A stretch of 64,000 bases of DNA from assembly GCF_040807025.1 (NCBI RefSeq), contig NC_090953.1:23234997-23298996 (forward strand), in the 5' to 3' direction. This document shows positions 9,066-20,289 of this stretch, in pieces. The position numbers were made by a program, and so were the translations under genes. This stretch comes from Struthio camelus (Eukaryota; Chordata; Aves; Struthioniformes; Struthionidae). The stretch's first letter is position 1. The number at the start of each line of letters is the position of its first letter. The notes beneath the pieces were generated by a model. The model did not search any database. It was not told where the DNA came from and worked only from the letters and a program-made list of their open reading frames with translations.

Positions 9066-11620
9066 AACCATCGCTCCAAACAGCTCAAGCGAGCACGGTT
9101 CGCGCTGGCCGGCGAGCAAAACCCACCTGCCCGGCTCAGCTCCGTGCCGCAAGCCCTGCTTTACCCAGAAAGGCAGCTCGTGTGCTGCTGCCCGCCGGGG
9201 CATCGCTCCAAAGCCTCCCGGTTGAGAGGAGAGCCGGCCGCGGGTGCCCCCGGCCCGCTCCTTCCCCTCGGCAGACCCAGCTTTGGGGCCGGACGGCTCC
9301 CCAACGTGAGGGAGCCCGCGGGGTCGTGTGAGGGAGCTAAGGAGGTTTCTTCCCTGCTTTTTTCCTTTTCCTGCCCTCTGGCAAGCAGCTCCAATCTCCT
9401 CTCTGCCTTGTGAACGCCGAGCCCGCTTCTCGGCTCAGCCAGCACCGACCTGCCTCTTATCGTGTGGATGCAGCAAAAAACCCAGCGTAGCTGGTGCTCG
9501 CGGTTCCCTTTTCTCGCCAACGCGCTGGATCCCCTCTTTGGGGCTCGCCCCCGCCCCGGGAACCCAAGAAGTAACCCCAAACCCAGCCGCCGGCGAGGCC
9601 AGACGGGGGGGTGACCGACCAATAAGCCCTGCGATGGGCGACGGCTCGGCGGGCGAGGTGCCCATGAAGCTCGGGAGCAGCGTAGGATGCGGCTCGGCTC
9701 GTTAGTCCTTGCACGGAGATGTGACTTTAGCTCAACACAAAGGGAGCCGGAGGGTGACCTGTGTTTCAGATAGTCGGTAATTGGCCCAGATGTAGATGTT
9801 TCTTCCCTAGTTGATCAAAAGATTGGGAAGGTCTCCCGGAGCTCAGCCAGCCCGGCCCACGTGGGGGAAGCGCGTCCCTGGCTCAGCCCAACGGAGAGCT
9901 TGAAACCTCTGCGACTGGTTCATCCCGGCTCCCGCGGGCAACGGTCCTTCCCCGCGGTCTCCGCCGGGTTGGAGAATGGCGCAGAAAGCCCAGCAGCCTC
10001 CCGGGACCGCGCTGCGCGGAGGGGGCCGGCGAAGCCCCGCGGGGAGCTTCCTGCCACATCCGGAGAGGAAGAGCCTCCGGGGCCTTGAGAAAAACCCTTT
10101 CTCAGGAATCCCACAGCCGGGAGCAGAGATCCCCGGGGCCGGGATTCCCCGGCGAGCTTCCCTTTGCCACCCCGGCCGCGGGGGCAGCCTGGGCGCGCGG
10201 GACGAGGCGGTGGGTTTGAGCCTCCTCCACCTCCCTCCCCTTCATCCCCTGCCTCCCGGCTTTTGCCCGGCGGGGAGGGAGGCGGCGGGGTCTGCAAGCG
10301 AGGACGAGGGGAGAAAGGCAGGCAGGCAAGGCACAGAAAGTGCCCTGCTCCACGTTTCGCCGCGAGGAGTGGATGATCCGTGGGGCTTGCAGGAGGCTGG
10401 GACGCGGCAAGGAGCCTCGGGGCGCCCGCTCCCGCTCGGTGCTCTCCCGCGCCGCCTGCCCTGGGTGCCTGAGCTGGTGCGCCAGCCACCCGGCAAGCGG
10501 GAGCCCTCCGGCCGCCCCAGCCTGCCGCTCCCAGCACCCTGTTCCTCCTCTGCGGCACCCTGCGAACGGGCGCCACGACCTGCGCCGTCCTCCCCGGCGG
10601 CCCCCAGCGCCGGGCTCGGCCCCTTCTCGCCCCCCCCCCCCGCAGCCAACCGCCTCCTGCCGCTCCTGGCTTTTAATCCCCGGGTTTGACCCCAGTAGCA
10701 CCCACAGGTCAGCGCAGCCTGGCTTTAGCACCTCTCGTTAACCCTTCGTCGGCTGGCAGGGCGCTTGGCTATTCCTGCATCCGAGCCGCACTAACTTGGG
10801 GTGGAAGGAGCTCCTGGGACACTGAAGCCAAAGAAAATAGGCTCCATGTTTTTCCAGGGCAAAATTTAAGCTTTTGGGCAGCTGGCCGTGACCGTGTGGC
10901 TGTGATGGCCGTTTGCTTGCTGGAGCCTGCTGGGAGCGGGGCTCCCTCTCCTGCCGGCACCCCGGGGGGACGACGCTGCCCAGGCCCGTGCTGCGTTCCC
11001 CTTCCCGCGCCGGGTCCCCAGGCCGTGCAGGGCTCTGGAGCGGTGACCGCCAGCAAAGCCAACGTTTCCCGGGATAGCCCTCCTTGCAGGAGCGTTTGTG
11101 GCGGTCAGACGGGGCGAAGCCCCCTGCTCCTGCCCAGTCTCTCCCGGCCGGGGCAGAACGAAGCCACCTGAAAGTGCCGGGATTTTTCCTCCTTCCCTCC
11201 CCTCTGCGGCCAAGGCGCAAGTGGCTGCGGCAGCCTCCTCCGCATCAGCACCTCCACGGGATGGGCAGAGGCATTCCCAGAGCCCAGCTGAGCTTGGCAG
11301 GAGGACGCCCAAAATCCTCTCTCAGGAGGAACGGGAGGCGAATTGAGATTTGCACAGGAATTCCTGGGTCCCTCCAAAGTTTGCCCGTTCCCTGCTGCTT
11401 TCCCTGCAAACCCAGGATCCCCGAGGGACGGTGCCCACGGGACCCGCACGCGGGTCGGCAGTGGCCGCAGCCCGCGGCTCGGGGAAGGCGAGCTCAAGAG
11501 GCAGTAGGAAAAGCGTCAAAACAGGCTGCAAGCCGTCCTGGGAGAGCTCCTCCCGAGGAGCCCGGTAGCCGTCTCCCGGCGAGCGAGGAACCGGCAGGCT
11601 GGGGCCGCGGGATTGCGCTG
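9066..11620. other. Large CpG-island tract without a recognised gene
   Basis: About 2.5 kb of very GC-rich, CpG-dense DNA. The longest frames (plus 9976-10689, minus 10102-10731, minus 9920-10576) overlap one another, are rich in Pro, Arg, Gly and Ala, and match nothing I recognise, as expected from random GC-rich sequence. An island this long is often found at a developmental or housekeeping promoter, but no splice donor or known first exon could be tied to it. Confidence 0.5.
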
Positions 11621-14600
11621 CCGGCTGCTAATGAGCACCATGATGTAACTCCGGGTAAGGCTTGCAAGAGATCAGCCTGCGAAAGTTGCAGCTTCTTTGT
11701 CAGGTTTGCTTACCTCCTTTTTCTTTTTTCTGGTTGAGGTTGCCCGGTTTGGACCTTCCTCCCCCTTCGCGTGGCCGCACCGTGCACGTCTGGTTTATTC
11801 CAGGAGAGAAGCTGTGGACCCTCTGGCATTTTCCGTGCTCTCGGGAGCAACGGGGGGGTTGCGTTTCTTGCCAAAGTTGTGGTTTGGCTGCCTGTGGCCA
11901 CAAATGAACCTGATGTGCTGAAGAACGAGGCAACTCTGACTTACAGGGCCTATGGGCTTTATTGCTGCCAAAGGAGCTGTGGAAGGAAGGGTGGGTGGAC
12001 CATGGGACTGGCCTCTCTTTAGGGCGGAAAAAGCTGAACACCTCCCCTTTACCTGACCTGAACCCCGAGGCAATGCTGAGAGCGGTGGAAAACTTTGCCG
12101 ATTTTTGGCATGTTTAGAGAGGAGGCAGGTGCCGAAGGCCTGGGTCAGGTGCCAGCCTGCCTGGACTTGCTGGGGAGAAAAGAGCAGGGGGAGGTAGATG
12201 CAAGGGGGGATTTATGTCTATCGTTGGGTCTGAAACAGGGATGGGAGAGGAGAGCAGCATGGGGAGAGCAGCAGTGAGACTAGAGCAATTTTGGCTGCCT
12301 GATCCTTGCAGCTGGTCACCAGGTCCCAGTCCTCTTCTCCCCCAAACCTGTCCTAGAGGAAACACTCCAGCGTCCTGATTTTCTGACCCAAGGGGGGTGT
12401 ATGTAGGGGCCTTGGGGGGGGTCAAACTATTTTAAAGCCCTCAGTGACTGGCAATTTGAGGCCCCCTCTGTGGGTGCAGAGCCTTGGAGCTGCTGGGTCC
12501 ATGCTGGAGGTGGGGGTGGGCACCAGGGGCAGCTCCGGTAGCCCAGCTCTGCAAAGTCGGCCTTGTCCCGAGTGATGCTTGAGCCATATTTGTGCGTATA
12601 TGTGTGTGGCTTCCACCTACACGCGGCAACACAGTCCTTGTGCCAGGAAAAGAGCGGCAGCAGATGACTCGCACTGGCCCGACTGCAGCTGGCACAATTT
12701 CTATCCAGGTAGTCGGACCAGGGAGAGAGGAAGGAATTTTAGGGAACAGGAAATCTTCCTCAATTCAGCATGTGACCTGTGAGCGAGAAAACAACTCTCA
12801 CCAAAAATGGACACTTCTCTGTCCCAGGTGCAGACCCCTGCCCTGTGCAAGGGGAAATGGGTGGGAGACACCTGGGAGGATGGTGGACAGCCACCGCCTC
12901 CACCTAGGGCTGGTGTTATCGCTCAACAGGGCTTCAGGAGACGGCAATGTTTGGGTCACAAGGCACCGTGGTGCTGTGCAAGTGGGGAGGAAGAGGAGGG
13001 AGAGGGCTGCAGAAGGAGACGCAGCCCCAGGATGGGAGATTCCTTTTTCTTGCAAGACTGACCCATCCTGGATGCAGCCCAAGGTGAACTGGAGAGCCAT
13101 GAGACAGGAGGGTCAAAGCAAGCAGTACGAGAGTAGGAGTTAATCTGGCAGAATATGTCCTCTGGGGCCCCACCGAGAGCTTGGGCATTATGCTCCTGAG
13201 CCCAGACACCTCTCCAGGATTGCTTCTGGCCATCCCAGGCCTGCCCTGTTTCCACCTTCTGATCTGCCCGTGTCCATCTGCTCCTGCCCTTTCCCACCAT
13301 TTGTGGGATCCTGTAGTGAACAGGCCCAGGGAACTGATCCAACTGAAAGATCAGCTGGGAAGAGAGGGGGGAAAAAAAGAGGTGACTGATTTCCCCCCAG
13401 ATTAGCTCCACGAACCAGCTGCTGGGGTGGCCTCTGCTAGTGTCAGAGCAAGGAGAGAAGCTGGGACTGTGCAGCCGGGCTGGGGGGTGAAGGGGGAACT
13501 GTGCAAGCCCTGAGTTGCATCAGCTCATGCTGCTGATGGGCCTGGTTGGTTTTTATTTGAATAAAAGAAGAAACGCATGCATATATGTTCACGTCTTTCT
13601 AGCCCTGCGGTTTTCAAAACAAAGCAAAAAGCTTGAAACTATGACCTGGATGTGACCTGACACGTGCTTCAGTCTGCAGGCAGCACCACAGACCCGTGAA
13701 GTGGGACTCATTTGTTCGTCTTAGCTTTGAAAACCGTTCCAGCAGGAAACATTGAAAAGGCAGAGTTATTTCTGTACCATGGGGGCAGAACTACGTATAC
13801 CTAAGGCCCAGGAGCGCTCGATTTCTGCGACGTCTGTGGCGCTCTTTAACCCAAAGTCAGAGGACAAGCTTTGTGTATTCGGCTGATATGCCTCTCTGCA
13901 GCTGCAGGGCTTTGCGGTAAGTTCAGGCATATTCTGCCTTTCTGCCTGCAGAAATTGCTGTGCCAGAAGAGCCTGGAAACCTCTCTTACCTTCAAAGTCT
14001 TCTGAAAGCCTTGCTGGCTCAGGACTGCCTCCATGCCTGCTCAGGAGGTTGCTCCTGAGCCCTCTAAGACTGTCTAGGAGACTGGCTTCTCCTTTTCCGA
14101 GGGGAATCCTCAGCAAGGGGGAAAAGACAATGAAACAGATGAAAATTGGCTAGAGGAGGGGAGGCGCCACCCTACCGAATCTGCAGAGCCAGGTGGTACC
14201 TGCCAAGCACGGGTGCTGCCAGCTATGCTGCGTCACGGGCCGGAGGCCTCCTGAAAGCTCCTGCTTTGCTGGGCCGGGATCCAAAGTCTGCCGAAGGCAG
14301 GTTTTCCGGGAACCTCAAAGACTGGGGTGGAAGAGTCAGGAGTGCAGCAGCTGATGGGACGCTGGGCTGAGACGGTGGCCACTCGGTGCCCGGGGCCCAG
14401 AAGTTTTGCTGCCCTAGCAGGGACGTCTCTTCCTGGGGAGATGATCTCTTCTTGTGTAGCTCTAGGCAGTTGTGCTGGAGCTGCTGGGCTGTGATGTGTT
14501 TTCTTACGACATGCCTTCTGTACACATTGTAGTCTGGGCTCCATCTAATTTCCCATGCCAATATAGGGAAATTGCCTCCAAATTCTCCTTGGGGGCAACA

Positions 14601-16398
14601 TCTCTGCATCCTGCCCGTGGCTGATGCTGAGTGCGGAGGGGGATGCTGAGCCCTCTCTCTCGGCTGGGCTCTGGCCAGTTTGCTCCGTTCCCCCTATATT
14701 GCGGAGCAAATCGTGAGCATCGCTGCTCCTGCATGACAGAGTGGGACGTGGCGCTGGCAGTAACAACACCAGACCTAGTGGGAAATGGCTGCTTTCCCCT
14801 CCAGGTGGGACGTTTTCAAGGAGCTCCATGCAGGAGCCAAGAGGAGATGTCATGGGAGACTGTAACTGGAGCTACACGTTTTTCATCTCCTGGGTGGTTT
14901 GGCTCTAGGCCTCACCAGCGGCACAGATTCTTGCAGTTCCCAAACCTAATGCTATGAAACGATTACAAAAAAACACCAGAAGAGTTAGTGAGACCATCAC
15001 CTTTATCTGCTGGGGTGGATCAAGGATTGTCTCCTCCAGCCTGCAGAAATGTAGCTTAATTGCTGAGGTGGGAACAGGAAGAGGAGACTTTTCTGTTTAC
15101 TCACATAGTTTTAAGGTGAATAACACATATATATCCTGGCTCTGGCTTGACTTCAGTGGGGCTGTTCACAGAGTGAGATAGATGTTCTTTTTTCTTCTCA
15201 TACATCCTAGTAGTGGTTGAAACGGGCTCTGTAAACCACAGGGACGCTTGCAGCTGCTCCGGTATAGCAGGGAGTAGCAGCCAGGCTGGTCCTTCTCAAA
15301 TCCTACTTCAGTTCCCAAGATAAACCCACCTTCTCCAAATCACTCTTTTTGTCATTCAAAAGATGCTGAGCACCCTTACACTGCTGCTTCTGCAACCCCT
15401 GGAGACCAGGTGAGTCTTCAAACCCTTTCCCATGCCAAAAAGCTGGCCTCTCTTTAAGCAAACACCCATAACTTCTGCCTGTCAGGCAATGGATCTTCAC
15501 GCTAAACAAACACCAAGCCCTTGGGTTGACAGGACGTCAGTATTACTCACATGCAGCCTGATCCGCCGAGCTGTGTTTGAATGACTTATCTTATCTCCCC
15601 ACCGTGTAATTATGCTACATCACCCTGAGTGTCTGCAGCATGTGACCGGCTCCCGGTGCTGGGGCCGCCTGATGGAGTGCTCTGTGTTGTGCTGGACTCC
15701 CAGATATTACATGTGACCCTGCACTGCTGTGCTCGGATGCCACTAGATAGATGAGTGGAGGGAAGGACAGATAGAGGAGTCAGTAGATGGGCAGATGAAG
15801 CCTGTGGATTGAAGGACACCTGGCTTTTAATCCCCTCTGTCTGCCTCTTCCCTCTGGGAGCAGGGCTTGGAAAGGGACCATCTAAGGTTGGGAGCAAGTG
15901 GCCACAAAGCCTTCCTCGTGGCCCTGGGGGCCTACTGGGTGCAGGGGCAATTTGTCTTTCCTCCTCTCCCCCCGCCTTCACTTTGACAGACAACAGCTTG
16001 CTTTGATGCCCTCGTGAGAAAGATTTTCCACTGATAACCGATCTCTGTGGTTGTTCCTGTGACTGACTTCTACTGAGTCACTCCACCCGCAGAGATGAAC
16101 TCCTGGAGGTTTCTGTTCTCTCCCAGCCACCTTGGGAAGCAGGAAATAATCCCTTGCTGGCCTCCACTGGCAGCAAATAACCCTCCCCTGCTCCCAACCC
16201 AGCTTGGGGCACAGCCTGGTGTGCTGGTGAGCCAGAGCCAGGGCTTAGCCTGCCTGAGACCAGTTGGACCCTGGGGACTAGCTGCTGCTCAGTGCCTCGA
16301 CTCAGCAGCATGTGGGGCATGCAGATAAGCTGGGTGAGCCTCTACGTCCGTCTCCCTCAGTATCTGTCTCCTGACCATAGGCAGCAGCAGCTGGCCAG
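11621..16398. other. Gene-free intergenic tract
   Basis: Mixed-composition DNA with ordinary short frames. I found no exon of a known gene, no transposon terminus and no RNA gene. Pyrimidine-rich stretches and G runs near 12410-12421 are the only low-complexity items. Confidence 0.4.
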
Positions 16399-16986
16399 TG
16401 CTAGAGAAGGAAACTGGAACTGATTTAGCTTCAGCTTAGCATAAGTCTGACTCCTGCTTAGCACTGGTATCCAAAGTAGATGAAGCCCTGCAGGCCTCAA
16501 GGCCAAACTGTCAATGAACTCGAGAAACATTGCTGATGATGCAACCGCAAAACCAATTAAAACCAGCTAATGAGGATACAAAACAGGATGCAGGAGACAA
16601 GATGGGATGCACCTGGGTTGTGGTTGACCTTCGAGTAAGATAAGGGACTATGGAAGACGAGGACATGGCAACCAGCCTGGGATGAAGGCCAAGACCAATC
16701 AGGAGGAGAGAGACCACCGACTCAGTAAAGAAGATTGGAGGAGACCTTCACTGGCAGGCGGGGAAATAAGACTGTAAAGGGTATAATTATCACCCCAGAA
16801 TCCCTTTGTTTGGGATCCCTTCCTGGAGGCACCCAGCTTGAGCTGTTACTTTGCTGTACTGCCAATCAATCAATCAATCAACCAACCAACCAACCAACCA
16901 ACCAACCAACAAATAAATAATTCTGCTGCTACACCTTTGTGAGACTCTGCTCCTTGGAAACCTAGGGGCGAACTATTTCCATAACA
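16399..16986 (+). mobile_element. Solo LTR of an endogenous retroviral element, copy 1
   Basis: The 588-base element starts TGCTAGAG and ends CCATAACA, the TG...CA form of LTRs. It is flanked by a 5-bp duplication, GCCAG, at 16394-16398 and 16987-16991. Inside are a CCAAT box (16695-16699), a TATAAT box (16782-16787) and a poly(A) signal (16912-16917) in the order expected for U3-R-U5 on the plus strand. No internal retroviral genes adjoin it, so it is a solo LTR. A close relative lies at 62208-62765. Over about 200 bases the two differ at roughly four positions, so the family is fairly young. Confidence 0.85.
16863..16910 (+). repeat. (CAAT)4(CAAC)8 microsatellite inside the LTR
   Basis: Four CAAT units are followed by eight CAAC units just upstream of the LTR poly(A) signal. 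The related LTR at 62 kb has only one CAAT here, so the array expanded after the copies split. Confidence 0.95.
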
Positions 16987-17390
16987 GCCAGAGGGAAATG
17001 TAAGATCTTGGTGACCCCCCAGCTCCTTCCTCAACAAAACCCCGCAGCCGCCGGCAGTCTGGGGACAGAGACTTTCTGAGCAGGGGGTGCTCTTTGGGCT
17101 CTTGGTGGTTTTTCTCTCCCAGGCCCTCTTTCTAAACCAGTGTCAGCTTTTAGCATTGCGGTGCCCTACAGCAAAGAGCTCCACGGTTTAATTGCACGGA
17201 GAAGCATCTCCTTTGCTTTGCTTTGAACCTGCCATCAGCTGGATACATCTGATGCCCCTAGACCTTACATAATGAGGCAGTGAGTAATCACTGCCTTATT
17301 TATCTTCTCTGGACTTGGTGTGATATTACAGACCTCGGTCATATCCACCTTGCTGTCTCTTTTCCACCCTCTTTCATCACACTTTGCGCA
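16987..17390. other. Gene-free tract after the LTR
   Basis: Single-copy-like sequence with no recognised gene. It begins with the second GCCAG target duplication. Confidence 0.4.
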
Positions 17391-17763
17391 GGAGGGAAAG
17401 GGCTGAGCTCGGCCTGACAAGCCCTGCGTTTCCGTCCTGCCCGTGCCTCCGATCCCTGCTTGGGCTCGGGGCGCTCGCGCCTTCGCCCCGGACTTCGGGG
17501 GCTTCCCCGCAAGGACAGCAGCAGCCCCGGCGGTCCCCGGCAGCTCTGCCCCGGCGCTCGCCGCGGGAAGGCCAGCTTGCCTGGGAACGCTGCGAGGGGG
17601 ACGGATAGTGCCTGGTTTTGGAAGCCTCCCTTGTTTGCCAGAGCCGTGCATGGAGGAGCGGAGCGATCGGCGGGGCGGAGGAGATTTGTCTGGGAACATC
17701 TTGTTCTCTCCAAGTGCTGGCAACGGGACATTCGGATGGCTCCTTTATTGCCATACCGATGAG
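17390..17763 (+). other. CpG-rich exon-like segment with strong splice donor
   Basis: A CpG-rich segment ends at a good donor, GAG followed by GTAAGC, at 17763/17764. An open frame crosses it on the plus strand from 17443 and reads on through the donor. The encoded residues match nothing known. It could be the first exon of an unrecognised transcript whose next exon is 18843-19093, or simply a CpG island with a chance donor. Confidence 0.25.
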
Positions 17764-18152
17764 GTAAGCTGGATTAGCACTGGGAGATTAGCAAACGCGT
17801 CTCGACCCTCCTGCCTGGACTGGGGCTGGATTGCAGCAGGCCCAAGAGTGGCTCCTGCTAGCGCCGCGGGCCGTGCACATGTAATTACTGCCACAGCGGG
17901 CTGGAATGCCTTATTGCCCTCGTAAAAAGCTCGTTTGAATCCTTGAGCTAATGCGTACTAAACCATGCAATTACAGTCTCATAAACAGACCGTTTGCCAT
18001 CTCCCTCCGACAACCGCATCCCCCTCTGCATCCCAGCATCTTTTATCGTCGGCCCTCACCAAGGCCTTTGGTGGGGCTTGGCTGCAGCAAAAAGGGCTAG
18101 GTTTTTTTCTTCTCCTTCCAAAGACAGCCGTTAAGCCCATTCAGTCTGCAGC

Positions 18153-18173
18153 AAAAAAAAAAAAAAAAAAAAA
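18153..18173 (+). repeat. A21 homopolymer
   Basis: A run of 21 A bases follows CAGTCTGCAGC. There is no poly(A) signal or retrocopy upstream, so it looks like a simple repeat. Confidence 0.8.
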
Positions 18174-18320
18174 GCAAGTCATTTTTTTTCCCCCCTCTCA
18201 TCTTTCCATGCACCAAAACGATGGGCACAGGGAGCTGTCGGAGCAGGAGCGTTCCCCGCTCGGGGTTTTGGCACCGCTGCCACACAGCGACATGCAGCTG
18301 CTGCTTTCTGGCGCGTCCCA

Positions 18321-18327
18321 TATATAG
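18321..18327 (+). promoter_or_regulatory. TATA box of a possible promoter
   Basis: TATATAG is followed directly by GC-rich sequence (CGGGGCCGGCTGAGCGGGG), a classic core promoter layout with transcription expected to start near 18350. About 350 bases downstream, a splice donor at 18700/18701 could end a first exon. Confidence 0.4.
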
Positions 18328-18349
18328 CGGGGCCGGCTGAGCGGGGAGC

Positions 18350-18700
18350 CGGCTCCCGGGAGCCCGCAGCCCACGCGAAGCAAAGCGCCGGCGCCTGCCA
18401 AGCGGCCGAGGGGGCGTTTGCACGAGGGGGGCCGGGCTGCTGCCGGAGCTGCCTGAGCCTGGCGGGGGGGAGTGCGGGAGAACATGGAGAAGGAAGGGGG
18501 GGACCCTCCTGCAGTGAGCCCCAGAGAGACGACTCGCTCGGGACAGACTGCTTGCTCTGGATGAAAACGGAGAGAGACGTTTCTTTTCCCACGCGGTATT
18601 CTCCACCCAAGCTTCACCCATAATTGCTCCTGGCCATGGTGGGAACCGTCCTCGGGAGTAGTCCCGGGGGCAAGGAGCCGGCCTGTTGCAGGGCAGCGAG
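18350..18700 (+). other. Candidate first exon (mostly 5' UTR)
   Basis: The start is inferred from the TATA box; the end is the donor GAG followed by GTGAGA. It contains a 26-residue upstream frame from ATG at 18484. It also has a well-placed ATG (GCCATGG) at 18636 whose frame reaches the donor but would hit a stop early in the next exon. The frame used by the next exon has a stop (TAG at 18659-18661) and no later ATG before the junction. If this is a real first exon, translation of the exon-2 frame must therefore begin in exon 2. Confidence 0.3.
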
Positions 18701-18842
18701 GTGAGACGGCACTTCAGGTCAAAAAGTGAAGGCTCCCGTCACTGGCTGCGCTGCCAAGAGGAACATTAGCTGAACCTGAAGCAGTTCCTTGACTTGAGAC
18801 CCAGCCAGGCTGCATTGGCCAAGCGTCTTTCTTCCCTTCCAG

Positions 18843-19093
18843 GCTCTTTCCATGCTTTGGTGTATTTCCATGGTGCAAAGCCGCATGGAAAATTACTGCA
18901 TTGCTTTTGCACCAGATCCTCTCCCTGGCGCAGTTAAGGTAACAGTGTGTGTTGAACCGTCGAACTCCTTGCCACAGAATGCCAAAACGTCACGGGTGTT
19001 CAAGAAGCAGTTAGAGAAATTAGGGAAAGAGATTGAAACGTATTATAATCAAAGATGTCAATCCTTGCTTAGAAGCTCTTCTCTGGAGGCCGG
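18843..19093 (+). CDS. Unrecognised candidate coding exon
   Basis: This 251-base segment is bounded by a good acceptor (CTTCCCTTCCAG) and a consensus donor (GGCCGG then GTGAGT). One frame is open throughout, with ATGs at 18852, 18870 (TCCATGG) and 18885. The protein is not GC-driven: it runs from MENYCIAFAPDPL through a mostly polar C-terminal half with FKKQLEKLGKEIETYYNQ, which looks helical. The base composition is more AT-rich than its surroundings, unlike a chance CpG-island frame. I do not recognise the family. It could be an exon of a lineage-specific gene, a long non-coding RNA exon, or an old retrocopy fragment. Confidence 0.35.
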
Positions 19094-19402
19094 GTGAGTA
19101 GTTGGGAGGAGTTTTGCTCTATGCTTTTCCTGCTTCTGAGTAGCTGGTCCTTTGATCTAACCGCTGTGGACATCCCCATGTTCTTATTTGTCTTTGGTTG
19201 CCTGCCACAGCCCCGGATGGACAGCCCTGAGCAGCCCTCCCCGCTGTTCGCCTTAGATGGGGGAGCCTAAGGCCTCCCCCAAAAGGCCAACGGGCCTTGA
19301 AACCAACGGGTGAGCTGAAGAACAGCAACGCTGTGATTTGCCCAGGACGGTGCAGGGCGCAAACGGGTGTCCCAGGAGCGGCCAGGGCTGTGTGTGACCC
19401 CG

Positions 19403-19443
19403 TTGCCCCAGGACTGTCCCCGTCCCACGGGGCACGTCTCTCT
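19403..19443 (+). repeat. Left arm of a 41-bp perfect inverted repeat
   Basis: The arm runs from TTGCCCCAGGACTGTCCCC to CACGTCTCTCT. Its exact reverse complement is at 20155-20195. Weaker similarity continues outward on the 5' side (GGGCTGTG near 19385). The arm contains its own short hairpin, CCCCGTCCCACGGGG. Confidence 0.9.
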
Positions 19444-20132
19444 CCTACACCGCACATGGCGCTCGGGCTGTCAGGAGCCGTGGGCTAAAGCCCTGAGCCC
19501 AGGGCTCCTGTCCCTGAAAGCGGCTTTGCCCAGCTGCCCCGCTCCGCGGGAGCCTGCCCTGCTCTGCCCAGCCCGGCGGCCGCGGCACGCACCGAGGACA
19601 CCTCTCATGTGCCGACTGGCCACCAAAGGGACCGCCGGGAACGGAGGCTGGCAAGCCCCAGGAACACCACGTGGTGAACCCTTGTCCTCTGCTAAGCTGG
19701 CACGGGCATACTGATGGGTGGCGCTCGGTGCCAGAGCGAGCCGGGCTCGATAACACCGGTGGAAATGTGTCACCAGGGCCCAGGCGTGCATCCAGCAGGG
19801 CGGGAGCGGCCGTACGCGTTCCTGCCCTGCGCTCGAGGTCACTCACGGGAGAGGAGACCACAAGGTTTAGGGGCCTTTGCAGCATAACGGGAGATGGGAA
19901 GGGAGGCAGCAAAGTCGCAGCAAGAGGGAAACAGCGCGGCGCAGAGGTGGAGACAGGCATGGATAGTCCTTGTGCTGCCTCAAGGATGCCATCGGGGCTT
20001 TTTCTGGGGGTGAAACTGGACCTCGCTGGGCTCTGCTGCCTCCCCAGCCCTCCAGACCCCAGCCATGGCCTGGCAGGGTGGTTTGGCCAGGATTTTGTGG
20101 AGGGGCGGGATGGGAGACGTACGAAAGGCCCA

Positions 20133-20150
20133 CTTTCCTACGTAGGAAAG
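20133..20150. repeat. 18-bp perfect palindrome
   Basis: CTTTCCTACGTAGGAAAG is fully self-complementary and sits a few bases from the right arm of the 41-bp inverted repeat. It could form a cruciform or bind a dimeric factor. Confidence 0.9.
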
Positions 20151-20154
20151 GCCC

Positions 20155-20195
20155 AGAGAGACGTGCCCCGTGGGACGGGGACAGTCCTGGGGCAA
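20155..20195 (-). repeat. Right arm of a 41-bp perfect inverted repeat
   Basis: Exact reverse complement of 19403-19443, leaving a 711-base spacer. The two arms may be two copies of one short repeat family inserted in opposite directions, or the ends of a local inverted duplication. The spacer shows no transposase-like frame that I recognise. Confidence 0.9.
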
Positions 20196-20289
20196 TGGGG
20201 TATGTCACAGCCCACTGGAACAGGAGTTTTACAGCACGACCGCCACGGGGCGCATTGCAAGAGCAGCGAGGGGGTGCAGGACCTGCTGG

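Noticed and set aside
9920-10731. Long overlapping frames of over 200 codons on both strands
   Set aside because: They overlap in several phases within a CpG island, are rich in Pro/Arg/Gly/Ala and show no domain; stop-codon depletion explains them.
16735-16920. Small frame beginning MEETFTGRRGNK, also present at 62556
   Set aside because: It lies wholly inside both LTR copies and ends in the CAAT/CAAC repeat; it is shared because the LTR is shared, not because it is a gene.
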